Assembly (NCBI GenBank): GCA_005799525.1
Contig: SYGN01000200.1
Location: 1-35,875 of the forward strand
Direction: 5' to 3'
Origin: Opitutaceae bacterium
GTDB taxonomy: Bacteria > Verrucomicrobiota > Verrucomicrobiia > Opitutales > Opitutaceae
DNA: 35,875 nt
Within the stretch, counting starts at the first letter, position 1; every line of letters begins with the position of its first letter. A model generated the notes under the pieces. The model was not told the origin of the DNA and made no database searches. It worked only from the letters and a program-made list of their open reading frames with translations. Position numbers and translations under genes: made by a program. Of this stretch, positions 1 to 7,437 are shown piece after piece.

Positions 1-360
1 ACGATCAAGGTCGCCTGCCAACAGGTGTGCCCAGTCGAAGCCATCGAATTTGGCAATATTGACGATCCGACCAGCAAGGTTTCCCGGGCGAAGGCCTTGG
101 AGCAGGACTATTCGCTGCTCGGTTATCTCAATATTCGCCCCCGCACCACGTATCTCGGCAAGCTCCGCAATCCGAATCCGAAGATGCCCGATTACCAAGC
201 GCTGCCGCTCAGTCGCGTCGAATATAACAATAAGAATCACCCTCCCTCCGATCACGGTCACGGTGGGCATGGCCACGACAGCCACGCGCCCGCGGCTCCG
301 AAGACGGAGAAAAAACTCAGCGTGATCGACGCCGGGAAAACGTTCGGAGGACTTAGCTAA
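1..360 (+). CDS. actB: ActB, C-terminal fragment: iron-sulfur subunit of alternative complex III
   Basis: The reading frame is open from the first base of the window, so only the last 119 residues are present. In alternative complex III (ACIII), ActB is the large periplasm-facing subunit that combines a molybdopterin-oxidoreductase-like domain without cofactor and a ferredoxin-like domain with Fe-S clusters. The fragment starts inside the last cluster-binding motif (CQQVCP, residues 6-11 of the fragment). It continues with the typical tail containing [15 protein letters not shown]. The last part is His-rich: eight His in about 26 residues (positions 231-288). The stop codon overlaps the actC start by one base (TAATG), which implies translational coupling. 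The assignment rests on the tail motif and the following actCDEF order. Confidence 0.9.
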   Translation, partial: TIKVACQQVCPVEAIEFGNIDDPTSKVSRAKALEQDYSLLGYLNIRPRTTYLGKLRNPNPKMPDYQALPLSRVEYNNKNHPPSDHGHGGHGHDSHAPAAPKTEKKLSVIDAGKTFGGLS

Positions 361-1790
361 TGGCCCCCGCCAACCACGCCGACACTGCGGCCCCCGCGAT
401 CTTGCAGGAGGTCAAACCTGCGTTGCTCCCCCGTGCGATCCTCATTTCCAATAACCGGAGCTTTTCTTGGATTACGGAAAAAATCTGCGGTATCATCGAA
501 GGTAAAACGCCCACGTGGTGGTGGGTCTGCTTCGCCCTCGCGTGCTTCGTCGCGTCCTTCACCGTCGCGGGAATCGCTTACCTGATCGCCACCGGTGTCG
601 GCGTTTGGGGCCACGCCAATCCCGTCAATTGGGCTTGGGATATCGTCAACTTCGTCTTCTGGATCGGTATCGGCCACGCGGGTACGTTAATTTCCGCCAT
701 CTTGTGCCTGCTGCGGCAGAAATGGCGCACCTCGATCAATCGCGCCGCCGAGGCCATGACGATCTTCGCCGTGGTTTGCGCCGCGATCTTCCCGGTCTTT
801 CACGTCGGCCGCGTTTGGTATGCGTGGTATCTGTTCCCCGTGCCGAATTCGAACGCCATCTGGCAGAACTTCCGCTCACCCCTTGAGTGGGATGTGTTCG
901 CTGTCTCGACCTACGGCACGGTCTCGGTGTTGTTCTGGTATGTCGGCCTGTTGCCCGACCTCGCCGTGCTTCGCGACCGGTTCTACTCCTCCGGCAACAA
1001 GGTCCGCTCGGCGCTTTACGGATTCTTCGCTCTCGGCTGGCGCGGTTCGAACCGCCACTGGAGCAACTACGAGATGGCTTATTTGATCCTCGCCGGCATC
1101 TCAACTCCTCTCGTTCTTTCGGTGCATACGATCGTCTCGTTCGACTTCGCGGTCTCGCTGCTCCCCGGCTGGCACACGACCATCTTCCCGCCGTATTTCG
1201 TCGCGGGCGCTATTTTCTCCGGTTTCGGGATGGTGCTCACGCTGATGCTTCCGCTGCGCGCCGTTTACAAGTTGGAGGATCTCATCACGCAGTATCACAT
1301 CGACTGCATGTGCAAGATCACCTTGGCGACCGGCACGATCGTTGGCTACGCCTACGCGATGGAGTTCTTTATCGCGTGGTACAGCGCGAATCCGTACGAG
1401 GGCTTCGCCTTTATCAACCGTGCCTTCGGCCACTACGCTTGGGCCTACTGGATCATGATTTCGTGCAATGTCATCACGCCGCAGTTCTTCTGGTTCAAGG
1501 CCGTGCGCCATAACACGTCCTTCGTCTGGATTCTCTCAATCTTCGTCAACGTCGGCATGTGGTTCGAGCGCTTCGTGATCATCGTGACCTCCCTTGCCCG
1601 TGACTTCCTGCCGTCGAGCTGGGGCTTCTATTCTCCGAGCATCGTGGAGATCTTCACCTTTTTCGGCACCTTCGGCGTCTTCTCGGTGCTGTTCCTCCTC
1701 TTTATTCGCTTCCTCCCCATCATGCCGATGGCAGAGCTCAAGGCGGTCACGCCGCAGGCCGATGTGCATGGCGGCGGCGCTCACCACTAA
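360..1790 (+). CDS. actC: ActC, NrfD/PsrC-like membrane subunit of alternative complex III
   Basis: This 476-residue integral membrane protein belongs to the NrfD/polysulfide reductase membrane-subunit family. In ACIII, ActC sits in the inner membrane below ActA/ActB and is thought to carry the quinol site and part of a putative proton path. The sequence has about ten hydrophobic segments. A charged cytoplasmic N-terminus precedes them, with the family-typical stretch of Asn, Arg and Trp residues near residues 30-50. The segment around residues 240-330 contains the family's HTIVSFDFA and [11 protein letters not shown] signatures. The C-terminus ends in a short His/Gly tail. The start overlaps the actB stop by one base, and actD follows after 11 bases. 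Gene order and family signature make this assignment secure. Confidence 0.93.
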   Translation: MAPANHADTAAPAILQEVKPALLPRAILISNNRSFSWITEKICGIIEGKTPTWWWVCFALACFVASFTVAGIAYLIATGVGVWGHANPVNWAWDIVNFVFWIGIGHAGTLISAILCLLRQKWRTSINRAAEAMTIFAVVCAAIFPVFHVGRVWYAWYLFPVPNSNAIWQNFRSPLEWDVFAVSTYGTVSVLFWYVGLLPDLAVLRDRFYSSGNKVRSALYGFFALGWRGSNRHWSNYEMAYLILAGISTPLVLSVHTIVSFDFAVSLLPGWHTTIFPPYFVAGAIFSGFGMVLTLMLPLRAVYKLEDLITQYHIDCMCKITLATGTIVGYAYAMEFFIAWYSANPYEGFAFINRAFGHYAWAYWIMISCNVITPQFFWFKAVRHNTSFVWILSIFVNVGMWFERFVIIVTSLARDFLPSSWGFYSPSIVEIFTFFGTFGVFSVLFLLFIRFLPIMPMAELKAVTPQADVHGGGAHH

Positions 1791-1801
1791 GTTTCACGCC
1801 C

Positions 1802-2335
1802 ATGGCTGCACCTTCCTACGGCTTGATTGCCACTTTCGATACCACTCCTGATCTCCATCATGCGGCGGAAAAAGTGCGCGATGCCGGTTACCGCAACTGG
1901 GACTGCATTACGCCGTTCCCCGTACATGGACTCGACAAGGCGATGGGCCTCCAACGTTCCATCGTTCCGCGCATTTCGCTCGTGGGCGGTATCATCGGTT
2001 TTTGTACCGGTACGTCGATGATCTGGTGGACTGGTGCGGTGGACTATCAGCTCATCGTCGGCGGCAAACCTCTTTTCAGCCCCATGTTTGCTTTTCCCGT
2101 GAGCTATGAGCTCACAATTCTCTTCACCGCGTTTGCGACCATCGGCGGCATGTTGTTCCTCAACGGCCTGCCCATGCACTACCACGCGGTGCTGAAATAC
2201 GAGCATATCCGCCGCGGCATGGATGATCAGTTTTTTATCGTCATTGAGACGCGCGATCCGCGCTTCAATCTCGCCAACACCAAGGCCCTGCTTGAAAAAG
2301 CCGGCGGGAAAAACATCTCCGAACTCGAGGCCTGA
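1802..2335 (+). CDS. actD: ActD, DUF3341 membrane subunit of alternative complex III
   Basis: This 177-residue protein has an N-terminal soluble alpha/beta part (residues 1-55), with a YGLIATFDTTPDL start typical of DUF3341. Two transmembrane segments follow at roughly residues 58-78 and 98-122. The C-terminal soluble tail contains FFIVIETRDPRF. In ACIII, ActD is an accessory two-helix subunit on the cytoplasmic side with no known cofactor, and none is visible here. It lies between actC and actE with gaps of 11 and 3 bases. No Shine-Dalgarno sequence precedes its ATG, so translation probably depends on coupling. Confidence 0.92.
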   Translation: MAAPSYGLIATFDTTPDLHHAAEKVRDAGYRNWDCITPFPVHGLDKAMGLQRSIVPRISLVGGIIGFCTGTSMIWWTGAVDYQLIVGGKPLFSPMFAFPVSYELTILFTAFATIGGMLFLNGLPMHYHAVLKYEHIRRGMDDQFFIVIETRDPRFNLANTKALLEKAGGKNISELEA

Positions 2336-2338
2336 GCC

Positions 2339-2989
2339 ATGCGCAACGTCTACCTCGTCACCGCATTCTTCGGCGTGCTCACGGTGTCCATTTTTGGATT
2401 CCGGGGCACGAAGTTTACTTCGCCCCCGATCGAAGTATTTCCGGAATGGGCCTTTCCGGGTATGAAAATTCAGCCGAAACCTCGTGCGCAGGGTGCCTCG
2501 GACTTTTTCGCCGATGGACGAGCCGATCGTCCGCCAGTCGAGCACGCGGTCATGCGCGGGATGCTGCGGGAAGACGACCACCTCAATCGCGGTAAGGATG
2601 CAACCGGTGCCTTTGCCCGTGGATTTCCTGCCGCACTTTCAGCCCCTATTGATCTCACGTTCCTCCAACGAGGGAAGGATCGTTTCGAGATTTATTGTGC
2701 GCCCTGCCATAGCGCCGTCGGTGACGGTGCCGGCATTACGAAACAATATGGGATGGGTGCGACTCCCACCTTCCATGACGACCGGCTCCGCAAGATGCCC
2801 GAGGGTGAAATTTATAACACGATCACCGTTGGTTCGCCCAACAAGAACATGCAGTCCTACGCCGACAAACTGGCACCGGAGGATCGCTGGGCGGTCGTCG
2901 CCTACGTCCGCGCTCTGCAACGTGCGCAGCAGGGTGGCGTCGCCGACGTCACCGACGCCGCCGGTAAACAAACCCTCGGTCTCAAATGA
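2339..2989 (+). CDS. actE: ActE, monoheme cytochrome c subunit of alternative complex III
   Basis: This 216-residue cytochrome c has an N-terminal hydrophobic anchor or signal (residues 4-20) and a single heme c motif, CAPCH, at residues 120-124. A plausible Met ligand lies at residue 171 (NKNMQSY). In ACIII, ActE is the periplasmic monoheme cytochrome that passes electrons on to a downstream acceptor. There is no Cys in the signal region that would make a classical lipobox, so the N-terminal helix probably serves as the anchor. The ATG lies 3 bases after actD. The stop overlaps the actF start (ATGA). Confidence 0.92.
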   Translation: MRNVYLVTAFFGVLTVSIFGFRGTKFTSPPIEVFPEWAFPGMKIQPKPRAQGASDFFADGRADRPPVEHAVMRGMLREDDHLNRGKDATGAFARGFPAALSAPIDLTFLQRGKDRFEIYCAPCHSAVGDGAGITKQYGMGATPTFHDDRLRKMPEGEIYNTITVGSPNKNMQSYADKLAPEDRWAVVAYVRALQRAQQGGVADVTDAAGKQTLGLK

Positions 2990-4263
2990 GCAGCACGCAC
3001 GCAGCCACCGCCTCCTCGGCCCTCCCGTCTGACACCTCGACCGCCGCCGCAGCGACCAAGGCCCTCACGGTCGGTCTCGTCGGTCTTGCGGTCACCGCTC
3101 TCGGCGTGGCCGTCATGCCCGATCGGCACGGACCCGTGATGTCCTATTTGGTCGGCATCACTTTCTGTACTTCGATTCTGATCGGCATGCTCATGCTGAT
3201 TCTGATTCATCACATCGTCGACGCTTCGTGGTCGGTCGTGATTCGTCGGCAGTTTGAGCACGCCCTGACCTCGTTTAAGTGGCTCTTCGTGCTCTTTCTC
3301 CCACTATTGGTCCTCGCTTGGGTTAAACCCGGATTTGTCTGGCCGTGGATGGACCTCGCCCACGAGCTGCATGGTCATGGGACGGTGGGGACGGATATTC
3401 TCTATCAAAAGAAGTCCGGCTTTCTGAATTTGCACATGTTCACGGGCATGACGCTCGCCTTCTTTGCCAGCTGGGTCTGGCTCTCCGCGCGGCTCCGCCA
3501 GGCCTCGTTTACGCAAGACTCCGACGGTGACGTTAAGTGGACTTTCATGAATCGAAAGACGGCGGCTATTGGTCTGCCCATCGGTGCTCTGACCCTCAGT
3601 TTTGCGGCGATCTACTGGGTGAAGTCCCTCGAATACCACTGGTTCTCGACGATGTATGGCGTCTGGTTTTTCGCGAATTGCATCCGTGGTGCGTTGGCCG
3701 TCGGCGTGATCATCATGATCTGGCTCTGGGATCGTGGGGATTTTAAGGGCGTGCTGAATACGAATCATTCATACTCGATCGGTATGCTCGCTTTCGCCTT
3801 CACGGTGTTCTGGGCCTACATCACGTTCTCGCAATATTTCCTGATCTGGAATGCCAACGTCCCCGAGGAAACCTTTTGGTATAACCTCCGTGAAGTGAAC
3901 CACGATGGCTCCACGAACCAATGGTGGTATGTTGGACTCGTGCTGCTTTTCGGCCACTTTTTCGTCCCGTTCCTCTATCTGCTCTCTTACAAACACAAGG
4001 TCGTCCATTCGAAGATCAAACCCATCATGTGGTGGATATTGGCCGTCATCCTCGTCGACATGTGCTACAATATTTTACCGGCCCTGAAGGATGGGCACGG
4101 TGATTCATTGCCCTTCCTCTCGCTCAATCTTCTTTGGGTCCTGACGTCCGTCGTCGGTATCGGTGGTGTGTGCGTGTGGTCCTACTTGAAGAGTTTCCCG
4201 ACGACCAAGCTCATCCCCATCCGCGATCCGCGCATCACCGAGAGCCTCACGTACCATGAGTGA
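2986..4263 (+). CDS. actF: ActF, NrfD-like membrane subunit of alternative complex III
   Basis: This 425-residue polytopic membrane protein is the second, shorter NrfD-like subunit of ACIII and a distant paralogue of ActC. About ten hydrophobic helices are visible. An Ala/Ser/Thr-rich N-terminus leads into the first helix at about residue 25. Segments such as the FNHWFST-type YHWFSTMYGVWFF (near residue 215) and SQYFLIWNANVPEE (near residue 285) are characteristic of ActF. The start overlaps the actE stop in an ATGA junction. The C-terminus overlaps the next gene by 8 bases. Together with ActC it forms the membrane core that is proposed to couple quinol oxidation to proton movement. Confidence 0.92.
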   Translation: MSSTHAATASSALPSDTSTAAAATKALTVGLVGLAVTALGVAVMPDRHGPVMSYLVGITFCTSILIGMLMLILIHHIVDASWSVVIRRQFEHALTSFKWLFVLFLPLLVLAWVKPGFVWPWMDLAHELHGHGTVGTDILYQKKSGFLNLHMFTGMTLAFFASWVWLSARLRQASFTQDSDGDVKWTFMNRKTAAIGLPIGALTLSFAAIYWVKSLEYHWFSTMYGVWFFANCIRGALAVGVIIMIWLWDRGDFKGVLNTNHSYSIGMLAFAFTVFWAYITFSQYFLIWNANVPEETFWYNLREVNHDGSTNQWWYVGLVLLFGHFFVPFLYLLSYKHKVVHSKIKPIMWWILAVILVDMCYNILPALKDGHGDSLPFLSLNLLWVLTSVVGIGGVCVWSYLKSFPTTKLIPIRDPRITESLTYHE

Positions 4264-4588
4264 TTCATCCGCCCATTCTCCGCGGCCCGTGGCACTGATC
4301 ACCACGCTGTTTATCTTCGCCGTTGTGGCCATTGGCTGGGTTGTCGTCTCCCGCCTCTATGAACCGACCTCCACGTCGCCACAAAACGCTGTCGCCGAAA
4401 ATCTCCCCAAGGAATTGGCTTGGAAGGCAACTCCGGCGACGCGCAAGCAAGCCCTCGGCGAGCTTCGCGAGAAGCACGCCCAGCAGTCGACGTCTTATGC
4501 GTGGATCGACAAGAACGCGGGCGTCGTGCAACTCCCGATTGAACGCGCGATGCAACTGACGGCCGCCCACTACGGGTCTAAGAAGTAA
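4256..4588 (+). CDS. Small single-pass membrane protein of the ACIII operon, function unknown
   Basis: This 110-residue protein has one transmembrane helix (about residues 13-33) and a C-terminal domain of about 75 residues expected in the periplasm. It has no Cys, so no heme or disulfide. The C-terminal part contains a distinctive stretch, YAWIDKNAGVVQLPIERAM (residues 80-98), that looks like a conserved core. The ATG lies inside the last codons of actF (8-base overlap), so the gene is almost certainly co-translated with the ACIII genes. The CcoN-like gene follows 13 bases later. It could be an assembly factor or a linking subunit between ACIII and the following module. I do not recognise a characterised family. 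Confidence 0.85.
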   Translation: MSDSSAHSPRPVALITTLFIFAVVAIGWVVVSRLYEPTSTSPQNAVAENLPKELAWKATPATRKQALGELREKHAQQSTSYAWIDKNAGVVQLPIERAMQLTAAHYGSKK

Positions 4589-4601
4589 TTTTATTTTCTC
4601 G

Positions 4602-6023
4602 ATGTCTTCGACCTCCACCCACGCTGAAGTCACCGCCGTCGATACGGCCGGGCGCTGGCCAGTGCTCTTCTTGCTCGCCTCCGGGCTCGGGTGGCTCGTG
4701 ATCAGCGGCATCTGCGCTCTCATTGCATCCATCCAGCTGCATAGCCCGACTTTTATGTCGGCCTGTGAGTGGTTCACTCACGGCCGTGTCAGTGCCCTCG
4801 CCGAGACGTCTTTTGTCTATGGTTGGGCCGCCAATGCCGGACTCGGGATTGCACTCTGGGTCCTTGGGCGCCTCGGCGGCTCGACGCTGCGCGCTCAAAA
4901 CTGGTCGATGATCGGCACGCTTTTCTGGAATCTGGGTATTACGCTCGGTCTCGGCGGTATCGCCACGGGCGACGCCACGTCGTTCGCCCTCTTGGAATTG
5001 CCCCGTTACGTGCAGCCTCTGCTCGTCGTTGCGTATATCGCCATCGGAATTTCCGGCATCCTCGCTTGGTCGGGCCGCCGCACCGAAGGCACCTATGCTT
5101 CGCATTGGTATGCCGTCGCCGCGTTGTTTCTCTTCCCTTGGCTGCTGATCGCTGCCCAGACGATGCTGCTGTGGAGTCCGGTCGGTGGTGTGCTCCAGCC
5201 GATTATCGATGGTTGGTATGTGCAATCGGTGTTTTCCCTGTGGCTCGCCCCGCTGGCCTTGGCCGGCGCCTATTATGTGGTACCCAAGATTACCGGACAG
5301 GCGCTTCCGAGCTACGAATTTGCGCCGCTCGCCTTTTGGACGCTCCTGTTTGTCGGAACGATGACCGGAGGCCGGCATTTGATCGGCGGTCCTGTCCCGG
5401 CTTGGATTCCCACGCTGGCCAACGCCGCGTGCTGGATGGTTCTTTTCCATTATATCGTGGTGACGCTTAATCTGCGGGGCGCTCTGACCGGCGGTGGCAC
5501 TTCCCTCGCGTTTATTTCCTTCGGCCTGCTCGCTTACCTCGCCGGTGCTGTGCTTGATGCAGTGACGTCTTTCCGTGGCGTGGCCTTGGTCACGCAGTTC
5601 ACGTATTTCACGACGGCTCAACAGCAACTCGCGCTCTATGGCGGAATCTCGATGCTGCTCTTCGGCTCGATTTATTTCGCGCTGCCCCGTTTGACCGGTC
5701 GTCCTTGGAATTCGGGCGCGTTCGTCCGCAGCCATAAGGTGCTCGCGATGGTCGGCATTTTCCTCCTCGTGGGTTCCCTCGCGGTCGCCGGCTTGATCCA
5801 GGGCACTGAGTTGAGCAACGCCAAGACCACGTTGGGTGAAATCGCTGGTCGCACTCGTCCTTGGTTGCTGGCGGTTTCAGTCGCTCAGGTGCTTTTGTTG
5901 ATCGGCAATATCCTTATGCTGGTGAATTTCCTGCGCAGCGTTTGCGTTCTGTGTTGCTCCGGCGCGGCTTCCGAGGCGGGGTCCTTCCGGCAGCCAACGA
6001 CGATGGAGGTTCATGCGTCATGA
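4602..6023 (+). CDS. CcoN-like membrane protein lacking nearly all heme and copper ligands
   Basis: This 473-residue protein has about twelve helices and aligns along its length with CcoN, the catalytic subunit of cbb3 oxidase. Examples are HGRVSALAETSF for FGRLRPLHTNAV, GWYVQSVFSLW...YYVVPK for WWYGHNAVGF...YYFVPK, and GSIYFALPRLTGR for GALYHMIPKVFGR. Five of the six recognised ligand histidines are gone. The first heme b His is Ala68, the helix VI CuB His is Gln208, and the CuB His-His pair is Arg258-His259. The HVH pair for heme b3 and heme b lies in Gln340-342. The helix VII Tyr and the conserved Glu of CcoN are also absent. The frame is intact, and both the fold and the helix-end motifs are kept, so this is not simple decay. 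It probably anchors the two cytochromes encoded next to it. It cannot reduce oxygen as CcoN does. The alignment is from memory of CcoN sequences. Confidence 0.85.
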   Translation: MSSTSTHAEVTAVDTAGRWPVLFLLASGLGWLVISGICALIASIQLHSPTFMSACEWFTHGRVSALAETSFVYGWAANAGLGIALWVLGRLGGSTLRAQNWSMIGTLFWNLGITLGLGGIATGDATSFALLELPRYVQPLLVVAYIAIGISGILAWSGRRTEGTYASHWYAVAALFLFPWLLIAAQTMLLWSPVGGVLQPIIDGWYVQSVFSLWLAPLALAGAYYVVPKITGQALPSYEFAPLAFWTLLFVGTMTGGRHLIGGPVPAWIPTLANAACWMVLFHYIVVTLNLRGALTGGGTSLAFISFGLLAYLAGAVLDAVTSFRGVALVTQFTYFTTAQQQLALYGGISMLLFGSIYFALPRLTGRPWNSGAFVRSHKVLAMVGIFLLVGSLAVAGLIQGTELSNAKTTLGEIAGRTRPWLLAVSVAQVLLLIGNILMLVNFLRSVCVLCCSGAASEAGSFRQPTTMEVHAS

Positions 6024-6676
6024 TGAAAAACGGCTTTTTCTTCTTCATCGGCCTCCTCGCCGCGTTTCTCTTGGGCTGGAGCAGTATTCCCCTTTTAGCC
6101 CACAAGCAATTGGGTGCGCTCACCCCATTCTACGATGACGGCGAAAGTTCATCCTTCCCGACGCGCCCTCCCGGCGTCGCGGCCCGAGGCCAACTCGTCT
6201 ATGCGGATTTGGGCTGTGTGGCCTGCCACACCCAGCAAGTCCGGCGGCCCGATTTCGGTTCCGACAAGGCTCGTGGTTGGGGTGATCGCCAGAGCGTTGC
6301 CCGCGACTATATATTTCAAGGTCGCCCTCAGCTCGGTGAATCGCGCATTGGGCCCGATCTTGCGAACTGGGGTGTACGTCAAACCCCGCTCGATGCGGCG
6401 GCCATTGCCCAGTTTCTTTACAGCGGCGTGGTGACCGGTGCCAAGGCCGTGAGCCATCCGCCGTTTCCTTTTCTGTTCGACGATCGTCCGATTGACGGAG
6501 AGGTCGCGGCCGACGCACTCGTCGGCCTAGCCGAGAAAACGCCCCGCCGGCAGGTTGTGCCGACGGAGCGTGCGCGGACACTGATTGCCTATCTGCAGAG
6601 TTTGAACAACGCCTACGAATATCCCGAAGCACGTCATGTGGAACCCGCAGCTGCCAAGGAGGGCGCACCCAAATGA
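6020..6676 (+). CDS. CcoO-like membrane-anchored monoheme cytochrome c without axial Met
   Basis: This 218-residue protein has one N-terminal transmembrane helix (residues 5-25) and a CcoO-like periplasmic domain. The heme c motif is CVACH at residues 66-70, followed by TQQVRRP, matching CcoO's CHSQMIRP. RIGPDLANWG matches RTGPDLARVG. The CcoO axial Met lies in a motif like KMPSYPWL. Here the same place reads SHPPFPFL, with His146 at the Met position, and the protein has no Met after residue 2. The heme is therefore probably bis-His or otherwise ligated. The true start is 6020, where ATG overlaps the CcoN-like stop (ATGA). The open frame upstream of it (5861-6019) overlaps the preceding gene and is not used. 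The 3' end overlaps the next gene by 4 bases. Confidence 0.88.
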   Translation: MMKNGFFFFIGLLAAFLLGWSSIPLLAHKQLGALTPFYDDGESSSFPTRPPGVAARGQLVYADLGCVACHTQQVRRPDFGSDKARGWGDRQSVARDYIFQGRPQLGESRIGPDLANWGVRQTPLDAAAIAQFLYSGVVTGAKAVSHPPFPFLFDDRPIDGEVAADALVGLAEKTPRRQVVPTERARTLIAYLQSLNNAYEYPEARHVEPAAAKEGAPK

Positions 6677-7338
6677 GCACGCCGTTGCATCAAGATCCAC
6701 GCCTCGATCAAGCCGCCTCCACCGACGAGAGCTTGCTTGCGGCTCACGATAAGCTCCTCGGCAAGCAGCCGGATGAGAAGGGACGATACAAACTTCCTCC
6801 GCTCCATCTCCTCTTTCTCTTCAGTGGTTTGATCTTCTTTGCGGGCACCTATCTGAATCGTTACTCTGGCATGTTTGATCCCCGCGTTTATAACGAAAAC
6901 ACGCTCCCACCGAGCGGTGAAACGGTTGTCGCAAAACTTGATCCGCTCGTGCTGGGGAAGAAGCAATACAATGCGATTTGCATCACGTGCCACCAAGCTA
7001 ATGGCCTGGGTTTGCCGGGCGCGTTCCCTCCGTTGGCGGCCTCAGAGTGGGTGACCGGTTCGGATGACCGTCTGATCCGCCTCGTGGTTTACGGCATGAC
7101 CGGCCCCATGACTGTCAAGGGTGTGCTCTACAGCGCCGCCCCGATGCCAACGATCGGCAAGGTTGCGAATTCGCAATACAACCTCAGTGACGACAAGGTG
7201 GCCGCTGTCTTGACCTATATCCGTCACGAATGGGGTAATACTGGTGCGCCTATCACGACCGACCAGGTCGCCGCCGTGCGCAGCAAAGAGGGTGATCGTA
7301 AGCCCTACGTCGAGGCGGAGCTGCTCAAGCTCAACTAA
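6673..7338 (+). CDS. Membrane-anchored monoheme cytochrome c (third subunit of the cco-like module)
   Basis: This 221-residue protein has a cytoplasmic N-terminus of about 42 residues, one transmembrane helix (residues 43-61) and a periplasmic class I cytochrome c domain. The heme motif is CITCH (residues 103-107), with the expected GLGLPGAFPPLA loop after it and a likely axial Met158 in APMPTIG. Unlike CcoP, which carries two hemes, it has only one. It takes the CcoP position in the operon and could pass electrons between the CcoO-like cytochrome and a soluble carrier or an oxidase encoded elsewhere. It starts in an ATGA overlap with the CcoO-like gene and is the last gene before a terminator. 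Confidence 0.88.
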   Translation: MSTPLHQDPRLDQAASTDESLLAAHDKLLGKQPDEKGRYKLPPLHLLFLFSGLIFFAGTYLNRYSGMFDPRVYNENTLPPSGETVVAKLDPLVLGKKQYNAICITCHQANGLGLPGAFPPLAASEWVTGSDDRLIRLVVYGMTGPMTVKGVLYSAAPMPTIGKVANSQYNLSDDKVAAVLTYIRHEWGNTGAPITTDQVAAVRSKEGDRKPYVEAELLKLN

Positions 7339-7362
7339 TTCTTGCTCGCACTCGTCTGCTGG

Positions 7363-7389
7363 AAGGCCGCGATGAATTCGCGGCCTTTT
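7363..7389 (+). terminator. Intrinsic terminator of the respiratory operon
   Basis: A perfect 9-bp stem (AAGGCCGCG, 7363-7371, with CGCGGCCTT, 7379-7387) encloses a 7-base loop and runs into four T (7386-7389). It lies 25 bases after the last cytochrome gene. It also lies upstream of the 3' end of the converging hldD gene, for which the T-run is weaker. Confidence 0.75.
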
Positions 7390-7437
7390 CGTGTCGGAGT
7401 CAGCGGCCGCGCTCACTCCCCATCGGGGCTGAGCAGG

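Noticed and set aside
1787-2581. Minus-strand open frame of 264 codons
   Set aside because: It is antisense to actD and actE, which have clear homology; the translation has no recognisable motif.
4578-5735. Minus-strand open frame of 385 codons
   Set aside because: It lies opposite the CcoN-like gene, has no hydrophobic or known domain pattern, and is rich in Arg/Glu/Gly as expected for an antisense shadow of a GC-rich gene.
4602-6023. Treating the CcoN-like gene as a pseudogene or sequencing artefact
   Set aside because: The frame is uninterrupted, the fold motifs are kept, flanking genes overlap it, and the lost ligands are spread over four helices, which no single sequencing error explains.
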